A DNA stretch of 64,000 nucleotides from Azohydromonas caseinilytica (GTDB lineage Bacteria > Pseudomonadota > Gammaproteobacteria > Burkholderiales > Burkholderiaceae_C): NCBI RefSeq assembly GCF_012927045.1, contig NZ_JABBFW010000002.1, positions 468,092 to 532,091 of the forward strand, given 5' to 3'. Every line of letters begins with the position of its first letter. The first letter of the stretch is position 1. Shown piece by piece: positions 7,146 through 19,334 of this stretch. The position numbers were made by a program, and so were the translations under genes. The notes beneath the pieces were generated by a model. It was given only the letters and a program-made list of their open reading frames with translations, had not been told where the DNA came from and did no database searches.

Positions 7146-7934
7146 TCAGCGCTTGCCGGCGAGCAGCACGCTGTGCAGGTCGCTGCCGAAGCCGCGCACC
7201 TGTTCCATGGCGGCCTTGTTGCGCCGGATCAGCCAGTTGTAGCCCATGACCGCCGGCACGGCGACGGCGAGGCCGAGGGCGGTCATGATCAACGCCTCGC
7301 CCACCGGGCCGGCCACCTTGTCGATGCTGGCCTGGCCGCTGATGCCGATGGCGGTGAGCGCGTGGTAGATGCCCCACACCGTGCCGAACAGGCCCACGAA
7401 GGGCGCCGTCGAGCCCACGGTGGCCAGGAAGGCGAGACCGTCCTGCAGCCGGCTGGCGACGTTGTCGATGGCGCGCTGGATCGACATCGAGATCCAGGTG
7501 TGGCGGTCGATCTGCTCGGTGAGCTTGCCCTCGTGGTGCTCGCTGGCCTTCAGCCCGGCCTCGGCGATGAAGCGGAAGGCACTGCCGTCCTGCAGCGTCT
7601 GCGTGCCGGCCTTGACGCTGTCGGCGTTCCAGAAGCTGCGCGAGGCGGCCTCGGCGCTCTTCATCAGCCGGCGCTGCTCGGCGAGCTTGGTGAAGATGAC
7701 GTACCAGCTGCCCATGGACATCAGCAGCATCAGCACCAGCGTGCCGCGCGCCACCAGGTCGCCCTGTTCCCAGATCGCCTGCAGGCCGTAGGGATTGGCG
7801 ACGGCCTCCCGCTGCGCGGCCGCCGGCGCGGCGGGCTCGGCCGGGGCGGCGGGCTGCGCGCCGGCATGCAGGCAGACGGTCAGCAGCCCCGCGCTCAGCA
7901 GCCGGGGCCAGAAAGGTTTGTTCTTGGAGGGCAT
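7146..7934 (-). CDS. exbB: ExbB/TolQ proton channel protein
   Basis: This is a 262-aa MotA/TolQ/ExbB family protein. It starts with a signal-like hydrophobic segment (residues 8-26) and an Ala/Pro-rich stretch. Three membrane helices follow, including the conserved FVGLFGTVWGIYHAL region and the last helix VGEALIMTALGLAVAVPAV. It forms the inner-membrane channel that couples proton flow to TonB movement, together with the two ExbD proteins encoded directly downstream. TonB is encoded 48 bp upstream. The extra N-terminal periplasmic extension puts it with long-form ExbB proteins. Confidence 0.94.
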   Translation of the reverse strand: MPSKNKPFWPRLLSAGLLTVCLHAGAQPAAPAEPAAPAAAQREAVANPYGLQAIWEQGDLVARGTLVLMLLMSMGSWYVIFTKLAEQRRLMKSAEAASRSFWNADSVKAGTQTLQDGSAFRFIAEAGLKASEHHEGKLTEQIDRHTWISMSIQRAIDNVASRLQDGLAFLATVGSTAPFVGLFGTVWGIYHALTAIGISGQASIDKVAGPVGEALIMTALGLAVAVPAVMGYNWLIRRNKAAMEQVRGFGSDLHSVLLAGKR

Positions 7935-7982
7935 GGTCGGGAACGGGTGCGAAGGTCGAACGGATTGAGGGGAGGCGTCGGG

Positions 7983-8714
7983 TCAGTCCACCAGCTTCCA
8001 GACGTACTCCACCTTGGACCAGGAGCGCTCGGGCTGGCCGTTGACGGTGCCGGGCTTGAAGCGGCACTGCGCCAGCGCCTCCACGGCCAGGCGGTCGAGC
8101 ATCTTGTGCTCGCGCGTGGGGCCGGCGGAGCGGTCGATGCGGCTCTCCAGCACGTGGCCGTCGGTGTCGATGAGGAAGCTGATGACGGTGGAGCCCTGCG
8201 CCTCGGCGCGCCGCGCCGCGGCGTTGTACTCGGGCTTGGCGCAGGCCGAGAAGCTGATCACCGGCGCCGTGCGCTGCACCGGCGCCGGCGGGGCGGGCGG
8301 GGCCTCCACCGGGGGCGCGGGCGGAGCCGGCGGCGCGGGCGGCGGGGCCACCGGCACGCTGGTGATGGCGGGAGCCTGCGGCGCCGGCCGCTGCACCTCG
8401 GGCACGGGCACCACCGCGGGCGGCGGCGGCGCGGGGGCCGGACGGGGCGGCGGCGGCGCGGGGCGCGGTGGCGGAGGGGCCGGGCGTGGCGGCGGCGGAG
8501 GTGGGGGTGGAGGAGGCGGCGGGGCGGGCTTCGGCTCGTCGAGCAGCATGGCCGTCACGGGCGCCTTGACCACGTCCACCACCTTGCGCGCCAGGCCGGT
8601 GTAGAGGGCCCAGCCCAGCAGCAGGTGCATCCCCAGCACGGCCGCGATGCCGGCGAGATGGCGTGCGGGGTTGCGTTGCTGGCGGGCGAAATCCACGGGT
8701 CGGACGGCTGGCAA
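7983..8714 (-). CDS. tonB: Energy transducer TonB
   Basis: This protein of about 243 aa has an N-terminal membrane anchor (residues 22-42, LAGIAAVLGMHLLLGWALYT). A very long Pro/Ala-rich spacer covers roughly residues 58-150 and is encoded by a low-complexity GC-rich tract at about 8270-8545. The C-terminal TonB domain (YNAAARRAEAQGSTVISFLI... FKPGTVNGQPE) contacts outer-membrane receptors. The start is uncertain: TTG at 8714 gives MPAVRPVDFARQQ, while a GTG at 8696 would shorten it by six residues; neither has a clear ribosome site. No TonB-dependent receptor and no recognisable Fur box is present nearby. Confidence 0.9.
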   Translation of the reverse strand: MPAVRPVDFARQQRNPARHLAGIAAVLGMHLLLGWALYTGLARKVVDVVKAPVTAMLLDEPKPAPPPPPPPPPPPPRPAPPPPRPAPPPPRPAPAPPPPAVVPVPEVQRPAPQAPAITSVPVAPPPAPPAPPAPPVEAPPAPPAPVQRTAPVISFSACAKPEYNAAARRAEAQGSTVISFLIDTDGHVLESRIDRSAGPTREHKMLDRLAVEALAQCRFKPGTVNGQPERSWSKVEYVWKLVD

Positions 8715-8900
8715 GGCCGGAGCTGCAGGGGAAGGCCCGCGAGCGGGCGAGGCCGGCGACTATAGCTTGCCCTGTCCGGGGGGCATGGCAGCACGCTTGC
8801 TGGGGTTTCCGGGCGCCTGAGCATCATGTCCGTCCGCCCCATCAAGAACTTCAATGAACCCGGGCTTTCACCTTGATCACTGCCGCACCGGAGGGACTCG

Positions 8901-12779
<3,879 letters not shown>

Positions 12780-12788
12780 AATCGGCTC

Positions 12789-13727
12789 ATGGTTCTCCCT
12801 ATGCAAGGCGTCCCGTCGGCATTGATTGCCCGCAACGAATCCTGGGTGCGCAAGCAGGCGCAGGCCCTGGTGCGGCATCTGCCGGCCAACGTCGAAAAGG
12901 CTGACCTGATCCAGGTCGGGCTCATTGCCGTGGCACAGGCCGCATTGAGCTTCGAGTGGGAGGGCGACCGCGACACCGAAGAGGCGAAAGAGGCTTTCGT
13001 GCGCTATGCGCGCATGCGGGTCAAGGGCGCGATGCTCGACGAGCTGCGCCAGATGGACCACCTGGGCCGTGGCCAGCGGCGCAAGGTCAAGATCATCCAG
13101 ATCGCGCGCGAGCGCTGGCGCGCCACCAACGGCGGCGAGCCCACGCTGGCGCAGCTCAGCAAGGTCTGCGGCATCAGCGTGGACGAGATTTCCGCGCTGG
13201 AGATGCTGGACCAGGCCGGGCGCACGCGCAGCAGCAGCGGGCCCGACTCGGACTTCGACGAGCCGCACCACGAGTTCCACCCCGCCACCGAGAAGGAAGA
13301 GGTGGAGGCGCGCGTGGACACCAGCATCGTCATGCGCCACCTGGAGAAGTTCTTCGCGCAGCTGCCCGAGCGCGACCGCCAGGTGATCGATTCCTACCTG
13401 GGCGTGGGCATGACGCCGGTGGAGCTGGCGGCCTCGCTCAAGGTCACGCCCTCGCGCGTGTCGCAGCTCTACAAGTCGGTGCTGCAGCGCATCTCCAACC
13501 ACTTCGGGCATCCGGGGCAGCACCGCGTGGTGGACCGCGTGCCCGCCGTGGCGGCCAAGCATTTCGACGAGCTGGTCCAGCAGCGCGAGAAGGAGCTCGA
13601 AGCCTCGCCCACCGACGGGCCGTGGGGCGAGCTCATCGAGAACGTGCTCACCAAGCCCAAGGAGCAGTTCGGCGCGCCCCCGGGCGACGAGCGCATCTCG
13701 GTCAGCAGCACGACGCGCTGGGGGTGA
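12789..13727 (+). CDS. FliA/WhiG-like sigma-70 family factor
   Basis: This 312-aa protein has sigma region 2 (ANVEKADLIQVGLIAVAQAA and FVRYARMRVKGAMLDELRQM), a region 3 (PTLAQLSKVCGISVDEISALE), and region 4 with a helix-turn-helix (LAASLKVTPSRVSQLYKSVL). The MLDELR segment is characteristic of the FliA group. The protein is longer than a typical FliA (about 240 aa) because of an acidic/polar insert before region 4 and a C-terminal tail of about 70 residues. No flagellar genes are in the window. It is probably cotranscribed with the upstream hybrid kinase, so it may serve a regulon other than flagella. This is inference. Confidence 0.85.
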   Translation: MVLPMQGVPSALIARNESWVRKQAQALVRHLPANVEKADLIQVGLIAVAQAALSFEWEGDRDTEEAKEAFVRYARMRVKGAMLDELRQMDHLGRGQRRKVKIIQIARERWRATNGGEPTLAQLSKVCGISVDEISALEMLDQAGRTRSSSGPDSDFDEPHHEFHPATEKEEVEARVDTSIVMRHLEKFFAQLPERDRQVIDSYLGVGMTPVELAASLKVTPSRVSQLYKSVLQRISNHFGHPGQHRVVDRVPAVAAKHFDELVQQREKELEASPTDGPWGELIENVLTKPKEQFGAPPGDERISVSSTTRWG

Positions 13728-13760
13728 TTCGCATCCCACGAAGCTCGTGAACTCACGACT

Positions 13761-13838
13761 CCCGTTCGGGCTGAGCCTGTCGAAGCCCCCGCGGCGGCAT
13801 CCGGGCGCATGCCCTTCGACAAGCTCAGGGCGAACGGG
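13761..13838. repeat. Inverted repeat pair, REP-like
   Basis: Two inverted arms, 13761-13787 and 13811-13838, read CCCGTTCGGGCTGAGCCTGT... and its near complement ending CTCAGGGCGAACGGG. This short extragenic palindrome resembles a repeat commonly scattered between proteobacterial genes. It lies between the sigma factor stop codon and a terminator. Confidence 0.7.
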
Positions 13839-13875
13839 TGGTGTGGCGTCCGGTGCCGACTGGGGTTTGTGAAAC

Positions 13876-13902
13876 ACAAAGGGCCCGCGGGGCCCTTTGT
13901 TT
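13876..13902 (+). terminator. Rho-independent terminator after the sigma factor gene
   Basis: A GC-rich hairpin is formed by ACAAAGGGCC and GGCCCTTTGT and is followed by TTGT. A second perfect palindrome (CGCCCCGGCTAGCCGGGGCG, 13914-13933) sits just before the end of the convergent bktB gene. Together they separate the two convergent transcription units. Confidence 0.75.
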
Positions 13903-13941
13903 GTATGGAGACACGCCCCGGCTAGCCGGGGCGTTGTTCCG

Positions 13942-15126
13942 TCAGCAGCGCTCGAACACCGCCGCGATGCCCTGGCCCCCGCCGATGCACATGGTCACCA
14001 GCGCGTAGCGGCCCTGCACGCGCTGCAGCTCGTGCAGCGCCTTGGTGGCGATGATCGCGCCCGTGGCGCCCACCGGGTGGCCCAGCGAGATGCCGGAGCC
14101 GTTGGGGTTGACCTTGGCCGGGTCGAGGTCGAGCTCCTTGCTCACCGCGCAGGCCTGGGCCGCGAAGGCCTCGTTGGACTCGATCACGTCCAGGTCCGCC
14201 ACCTTCAGCCCCGCGCGCTGCAGCGCCAGCCGGGTGGCCGGCACCGGGCCGATGCCCATGACCTCGGGCTCCACGCCGGCGTGGGCGTAGGCCACCAGGC
14301 GCGCGATGGGTTTCAGGCCGCCGGCCTTGACGGCATTGCCGCTGGCCAGCACCAGCGCGCCGGCGCCGTCGTTGATGCCCGAGGCATTGCCGGCGGTGAC
14401 GCGGCCGTTCTCCTTGCGGAAGGCGGGCTTCATCTTGGCCAGCGTCTCCAGCGAGGTGTCGGCCTTGACGTGCTCGTCCACCTCGAAGCTCACCGTGCCC
14501 TTGCGGGTGACGATCTGCACCGGGGCGATCTGGTCCTTGAAGCGGCCCGCGGCAATCGCGGCGGCGGCGCGTTGGTGGCTTTGCACGGCCAGCGCGTCCA
14601 TCTGCTCGCGCGTGATGCCGAAGCGGTCGGCCACGTTCTCGGCGGTCACGCCCATGTGGATGCGGCCGAAGGGGTCGTGCAGGATGCCCAGCATGTAGTC
14701 CTGCAGCTGCGCGTCGCCCATGCGCTGGCCCCAGCGCGCGGCGGGCATCAGGTACGGGCCGCGGCTCATGTGCTCGGCGCCGGCGCCGATGGCGAACTCG
14801 CAGTCGCCCAGCATGATCGCCTGCGAGGCCGAGACGATGGCCTGCAGGCCCGAGCCGCACAGGCGGTTGACGTTGAAGGCCGGCGTCTCGTTGGGGCAGC
14901 CGGCGTTGAGGGCGGCGACGCGGCTCAGGTAGGCGTCGCGGGCCTCGGTGGGAATCACGTTGCCCATGGCCAGGTGGCCGATGCGCTGCGGATCGACGCC
15001 GCTCCTGTCGAGCGCGGCCTTGACGGCAGTGGTGGCCAGGTCTGCCAGCGGCGTGTCCTTGAGCGTGCCGCCGAAGGTGCCGATGGCCGTGCGCATGGCC
15101 GAGAGAACGAACACTTCCTGAGTCAT
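13942..15126 (-). CDS. bktB: Beta-ketothiolase (acetyl-CoA C-acyltransferase), BktB type
   Basis: This 394-aa thiolase closely resembles the Cupriavidus BktB protein along its length. Cys90 (NRLCGSGLQAI) is the acyl-carrying nucleophile. The second active-site motif is GHPVGATG with its His, and the C-terminal CIGGGQG carries the proton-shuttling Cys. The enzyme condenses acyl-CoAs with acetyl-CoA, or cleaves beta-ketoacyl-CoA. In this group it commonly feeds polyhydroxyalkanoate synthesis or fatty acid turnover. No phaB or phaC gene is adjacent. It is a single-gene unit bounded by palindromes on its 3' side. Confidence 0.9.
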   Translation of the reverse strand: MTQEVFVLSAMRTAIGTFGGTLKDTPLADLATTAVKAALDRSGVDPQRIGHLAMGNVIPTEARDAYLSRVAALNAGCPNETPAFNVNRLCGSGLQAIVSASQAIMLGDCEFAIGAGAEHMSRGPYLMPAARWGQRMGDAQLQDYMLGILHDPFGRIHMGVTAENVADRFGITREQMDALAVQSHQRAAAAIAAGRFKDQIAPVQIVTRKGTVSFEVDEHVKADTSLETLAKMKPAFRKENGRVTAGNASGINDGAGALVLASGNAVKAGGLKPIARLVAYAHAGVEPEVMGIGPVPATRLALQRAGLKVADLDVIESNEAFAAQACAVSKELDLDPAKVNPNGSGISLGHPVGATGAIIATKALHELQRVQGRYALVTMCIGGGQGIAAVFERC

Positions 15127-15187
15127 GTGGGGTGCCTCTGTTGTGTGGAGTTGTTCACGTTAGGCGCGACAACCCACACAAAGCTGA

Positions 15188-15209
15188 CAAAAAGAGGCCC
15201 CCTGGGGCT
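15188..15209 (-). terminator. Probable Rho-independent terminator after the YdjM-like gene
   Basis: On the minus strand the sequence GCCCCAGGGGGC forms a short stem and is followed by CTCTTTTTG. It lies downstream of the YdjM-like gene stop and upstream of bktB. Confidence 0.5.
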
Positions 15210-15235
15210 TGTCCCGAGTCGTCGGATGACTTAGC

Positions 15236-16240
15236 TCAACGCGGCGGCGGCAGCGGCCGGCCCAGCATGCGCGGCCACAGCCAGGCCAGGGCGCGCCCGG
15301 TGTCGATGCGTCCGCCCACCTGGCGCGGCGGCACGGGCCGCACCGCGCCGTCGGCCTCCTGCCGCGCCACCACGAAGCCAAACACGTACTGCGGCTCCTG
15401 GCCCATGCGCAGGTCCGTGATCAGCAGCTCCTCGCCCGCCTGGGCGAGCTTGTAGAAGCCGTGGCTGAAGCTGCGCACATGCTGCGCCGCCTGCACCGGG
15501 CGCAGCAGCGGCGCCAGGGCGGTGCCGCGGTCGAAGCGCTCGAAGGCCATGGTGTCGCCGCGGTCCAGCAGCGACCTGAAACCCTCGTGGTAGTGGCCGT
15601 CCTGCACCAGCACCACGCGCCACAGGAGGGTGTTCAGCGGCGCGGGCGTGACCAGCACGCGCTGCGGCGCCAAGCCCTGCGCCCGCGCCGAGGCCAGCGC
15701 CAGCCGCTGCACCTGCTGCTGGGCCACCACGCTCCAGGCGATGTAGCCCACGGACAGGGCCAGGCCGAGCAGGTTCCAGCGCCGCCCGCGCGCGCCGCGC
15801 AGCGCCAGCGCTGCCAGCAGTCCGCCCAGCAGCGGCAGCGTCACCAGCGGATCGATGATGAACAGCGAGCCCACGGCGAAGGGGTGGTCGCTGAAGGGCA
15901 GGGCCAGCCGCGTGCCGTAGACGGTCATCAGGTCCAGCAGCGGGTGCGTCAGCAGCGCCAGCGTGGTGGCCAGCCACCAGCGCTTGAAGCCGCCGCCGAG
16001 CCAGCGCGCCATCGGCGCGGCCAGCAGCGGGGCCAGCAGCGCCAGCCACAGCAGCGAGTGGCTGTGGCCGCGGTGCAGCACCATGTTGCTCACGGCATCG
16101 CCGTGGTCGATGAGCACGTCCAGGTCGGGCAGGGTGTTGCAGACCGCGCCCCACAGCGCGGCTTTCCAGGGGGCGATGCGGCGCCCCAGCACGGCTACGC
16201 CGAGGGTGGCGCCCAGGGCGACATGAGTGAGGGAGTCCAT
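15236..16240 (-). CDS. YdjM-like membrane-bound metal-dependent hydrolase
   Basis: This 334-aa protein opens MDSLTHVALGATLGVAVLGR. His/Asp motifs follow (NTLPDLDVLIDHGD, HRGHSHSLL), typical of the DUF457/YdjM family of inner-membrane metal-dependent hydrolases. Around five hydrophobic segments lie in the first 200 residues. A soluble C-terminal half (about 200-334) is probably extracytoplasmic. The biochemical substrate of the family is not established. The gene is divergent from the YitT gene, with about 100 bp between the two starts, which may hold both promoters. Confidence 0.82.
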   Translation of the reverse strand: MDSLTHVALGATLGVAVLGRRIAPWKAALWGAVCNTLPDLDVLIDHGDAVSNMVLHRGHSHSLLWLALLAPLLAAPMARWLGGGFKRWWLATTLALLTHPLLDLMTVYGTRLALPFSDHPFAVGSLFIIDPLVTLPLLGGLLAALALRGARGRRWNLLGLALSVGYIAWSVVAQQQVQRLALASARAQGLAPQRVLVTPAPLNTLLWRVVLVQDGHYHEGFRSLLDRGDTMAFERFDRGTALAPLLRPVQAAQHVRSFSHGFYKLAQAGEELLITDLRMGQEPQYVFGFVVARQEADGAVRPVPPRQVGGRIDTGRALAWLWPRMLGRPLPPPR

Positions 16241-16344
16241 GGGGCGATGCTGCCAGCCCGGCAGGCGGCACGCCGGGCGCGGGCCATCGCGGGCGCGGCC
16301 GGCCGCGCGGACTGCGGAACAATCGCGCCTTTGCCCGCAGTGCC

Positions 16345-16989
16345 ATGACCACCCCCGCCACGTCTTCCCCCGCCGCCGCCGCCGCCCCGGCCGAGGCCTT
16401 GCGCCACAGTGCCTTCGAGGACGTGCTGGCGCTGGTGATGGGCACGCTGTTCATCGCGCTGGCGGTGGCGATGTTCCAGCACGCGGGGCTGCTGGCCGGC
16501 GGCACGGCCGGGCTGGCCTTTCTCGCCCACTACCTGCTGGACGTGCCCTTCGGTGCGGCCTTCTTCGTGCTGAACCTGCCCTTCTACGCGCTGGCCTGGG
16601 TGCGCATGGGCCGGCGCTTCACGGCCAAGACGGTGGTGGCGGTGTCGCTGCTGTCGCTGTTCACCGCCGCGCAGGCGCAGTGGGTGGACTTCGGGCGGCT
16701 GGCGCCGCTGTACGCGGCGGTGCTGGGCGGGATGCTGCTGGGCGCGGGCTTCCTGATCCTGTTCCGGCACCGGGCCAGCCTGGGCGGCGTGGGCATCCTG
16801 GCATTGGTGCTGCAGGAGCGCCGCGGCTGGCGCGCGGGCCATGTGCAGATGGCCATCGACTGCGCCATCGTCGCGGCGGCGCTGTTCACCGTGTCCTGGC
16901 AGCGCGTGGCGCTGTCCATCGTCGGCGCGGTGGCGCTGAACCTGGTGCTGGCGCTCAACCACCGGCCCGGGCGCTACGTGGCGCAGTAG
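16345..16989 (+). CDS. YitT-family membrane protein
   Basis: This 214-aa protein has an Ala/Pro-rich N-terminal tail of about 20 residues followed by five or six membrane helices. The segment MFQHAGLLAGGTAGLAFLAHYLLDVPFG matches the YitT/DUF161 domain by its spacing of GGT and G residues. Function in this family is unknown; members are often described as putative transporters. It ends within the 3' end of the convergent GGDEF gene, with a 35-bp tail-to-tail overlap. Confidence 0.8.
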   Translation: MTTPATSSPAAAAAPAEALRHSAFEDVLALVMGTLFIALAVAMFQHAGLLAGGTAGLAFLAHYLLDVPFGAAFFVLNLPFYALAWVRMGRRFTAKTVVAVSLLSLFTAAQAQWVDFGRLAPLYAAVLGGMLLGAGFLILFRHRASLGGVGILALVLQERRGWRAGHVQMAIDCAIVAAALFTVSWQRVALSIVGAVALNLVLALNHRPGRYVAQ

Positions 16990-18172
16990 CGCCCAGCGGC
17001 CACGGATCGCGCGCGCCCAGGCGGCGGCTTTCCACGAACACCGGCTCGCGCTCGCCGGCGGCGGCGCTGACGGCGCGGCCGGGCCCCTGGCGCCGGGCCT
17101 CGGCCAGCGCCAGGCGCGCGCGGTGCAGGCCCTGCGCCAAGTCCTCGCCCGCGCGCAGCTCGCCCACGCCGAAGCTCAGGCTCAACGGCGGCGGCGGCTC
17201 CAGCAGCGCCAGGGCCTGCACGCGCTCGGCGATGCGCGCCGCCGCCGCCATGGCGTTGCGCAGCGTGGTGCCGGGCAGCAGCAGCACGAAGGCATCGCCG
17301 TGGCGGCCGGCGAGGTCGTGCCCGCGCAGCGTGGCATGCACGCCGTGCGCCACCACGCGCTGGCGCGCGCGCACGCGGGCCTCCTCCTGGTTGGCCTGCG
17401 GATGGGGATCGATGTCGAACAGCAGCACCGCCGAGGGCCGGGTCTCGCGCCGCAGCAGCCGCCGCGCCAGCACCTCGAAATGGGCGCTGCCCGGGGCCAG
17501 CAGCTCGCGCCGGCCCAGCATGCGCAGCCGCCGGCGCGACTCGCGCAGCGCGCTCTCCGCGCGCTCGTGCGCCAGCAGCGCCGCCACGCCGCTGGCGGCC
17601 ATGGCCAGCAGGGCATTGAGCATCAGCGCCGCCGGCGCGGCCCAGGCCTGCGCCTGCAGTGCCAGCCAGGCGGCCAGGCCCTGCAGCGTGGCGCCGGTGG
17701 CCAGCGTCAGCGCCGAGATGCGCAGCACGAAGCTGTGGCGGTGCGCCTGGGCGCGGGCCAGCACCAGCGCGACGCAGGCCTGCAGCGCCGCGGCCAGCAC
17801 CGCGGCATGCGCGTCGCGCTGCGGGCCTTCCTCGAACTCCAGGCCCAGCGCCCACAGCGCCGCCAGCCCGGCCAGCAGCGCGTCGCCCCCGGCGCTGCCG
17901 GGCAGGCGCTGGCGCGCGTCGAAGCGGCGCAGCCCCTGCAGCGCCGCCAGCGGCCACAGCGACAGCAGCCACAGCCCCAGGCCCGCCAGCAGCCGCGACT
18001 CCTCGCCCGCGAGCTGCAGCGCCGCGCCGGCTGCGGCCAGCGCCGGCGCCGCCACCCAGCCCCAATGGCCGCGCGGCATGGCATGCAGCAGGCCCCAGGC
18101 AGCCATCAGCAGCGCCACGCCGGCGGTGAGCACCAGGTCGGCCAGCAGCAGGGTCGGAAGGTCGGGTTGCAT
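16955..18172 (-). CDS. GGDEF-domain membrane protein with degenerate signature
   Basis: With the start at 18172 (MQPDLPTLLLADLVLTAG) the product has 405 aa. About six or seven membrane helices occupy residues 5-210, followed by a GGDEF domain (about 230-380). The signature loop reads GRHGDAFVLLLPG. Compared with the usual GRxGGDEF it lacks one residue and has Ala in place of Glu, so diguanylate cyclase activity is doubtful. The rest of the domain is recognisable (VLLFDIDPH, RVQALALLEPPPPLSLSFGVG). It may be a c-di-GMP or GTP-sensing remnant, or a structural regulator. An upstream in-frame extension to 18259 lacks support. Confidence 0.78.
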   Translation of the reverse strand: MQPDLPTLLLADLVLTAGVALLMAAWGLLHAMPRGHWGWVAAPALAAAGAALQLAGEESRLLAGLGLWLLSLWPLAALQGLRRFDARQRLPGSAGGDALLAGLAALWALGLEFEEGPQRDAHAAVLAAALQACVALVLARAQAHRHSFVLRISALTLATGATLQGLAAWLALQAQAWAAPAALMLNALLAMAASGVAALLAHERAESALRESRRRLRMLGRRELLAPGSAHFEVLARRLLRRETRPSAVLLFDIDPHPQANQEEARVRARQRVVAHGVHATLRGHDLAGRHGDAFVLLLPGTTLRNAMAAAARIAERVQALALLEPPPPLSLSFGVGELRAGEDLAQGLHRARLALAEARRQGPGRAVSAAAGEREPVFVESRRLGARDPWPLGATAPRSARAGG

Positions 18173-18354
18173 CGTCACCGGGCGCCGCCGGCCAGTGTGG
18201 TGGGGACGCAGCCGCACTGTCGCTATCGGCAAGGCACGGACTGCAACCGCCTGCATCACCCTGACGGCCCGGCTGACGCCTGGATACAGCAGGGCCGGTG
18301 CCTGGGGGGGTTGGTTACCATCGCCGCGCTTTCAACACCCAGGGGGTTTGCACC

Positions 18355-19176
18355 ATGGCCATGGACGTCGTCGATTACGAAATCAAGGGCGCGGAGATGC
18401 AGTTCGTCGAGATCGAGCTCGATCCCGGCGAGGCCGCGGTGGGCGAGGCCGGCAGCCTGATGTTCATGGACGGCGGCATCGCCATGGACACGGTGTTCGG
18501 CGACGGCGCGCGCCAGGGCGGCGGCGGCCTGTTCGGCAAGCTGTTGGGCGCGGGCAAGCGGCTCATCACCGGCGAGTCGCTGTTCACCACCGTCTACACC
18601 AACCAGGCGCCGGGCAAGCAGCGCGTGGCCTTCGCCGCGCCCTACCCGGGCAAGATCCTGCCGATGGACCTGCGCCAGCTCGGCGGCACGCTCATCTGCC
18701 AGAAGGACGCATTCCTGTGCGCCGCGCGCGGCGTCTCGCTGGGCATCTACCTGCAGCAGAAGCTCTCGGTGGGCTTCTTCGGCGGCGAGGGTTTCATCAT
18801 GCAGCGCCTCGACGGCGACGGCCTGGCCTTCGTGCACGCCGGCGGCACCGTGGTGCGGCGCGAGCTGCAGCCCGGGCAGACGCTGCTGATCGACACCGGC
18901 TGCGTGGTGGCGATGACGCCCAGCGTCAACTTCGAGATCCAGTACGTCGGCAAGATCAAGACGGCGCTGTTCGGCGGGGAAGGGCTGTTCTTCGCGCGCG
19001 TCACCGGCCCGGGCACGGTGTGGCTGCAGAGCCTGCCCTTCTCGCGCCTGGCCTCGCGCGTGTTCGCGGCCGCGCCGCAGACCGGCGGCGGCGGGCGCGA
19101 GGAGGGCTCGATCCTGCCCATGGCGGCCGGCGCCGGGCTGCTGGGCGGCCTCTTTGGCGGCGGCGACGACGATTGA
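18355..19176 (+). CDS. TIGR00266/AIM24 family protein
   Basis: This 273-aa protein begins MAMDVVDYEIKGAEMQFVEI. It contains repeated beta-strand/glycine motifs (GEAGSLMFMDGGIAMDTVFG, GGEGFIMQRLDGDGLAFVHAGG, FGGEGLFFARVTGPG) typical of the AIM24 / TIGR00266 fold. The C-terminus is glycine-rich with an acidic end (LLGGLFGGGDDD). Bacterial members have no settled function; a mitochondrial relative affects inner-membrane organisation. The ATG at 18355 is preceded by AGGGGG at a workable distance. It is monocistronic, with divergent transcription from the GGDEF gene. Confidence 0.85.
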   Translation: MAMDVVDYEIKGAEMQFVEIELDPGEAAVGEAGSLMFMDGGIAMDTVFGDGARQGGGGLFGKLLGAGKRLITGESLFTTVYTNQAPGKQRVAFAAPYPGKILPMDLRQLGGTLICQKDAFLCAARGVSLGIYLQQKLSVGFFGGEGFIMQRLDGDGLAFVHAGGTVVRRELQPGQTLLIDTGCVVAMTPSVNFEIQYVGKIKTALFGGEGLFFARVTGPGTVWLQSLPFSRLASRVFAAAPQTGGGGREEGSILPMAAGAGLLGGLFGGGDDD

Positions 19177-19334
19177 TAAGGCACGCGCTCCGGCGTGCGC
19201 GCCGGGGTGCCGCAGCGGCGGGCGGCACGTGCATGGCGGGACCGTGACGGACGTCAACATCCGAGCAGCCCGCCGGGCTGTCGGGCCGGGGTGGCTTGAC
19301 TACACTGACGCCCCCTGCAAACGGTGGTGGACCC

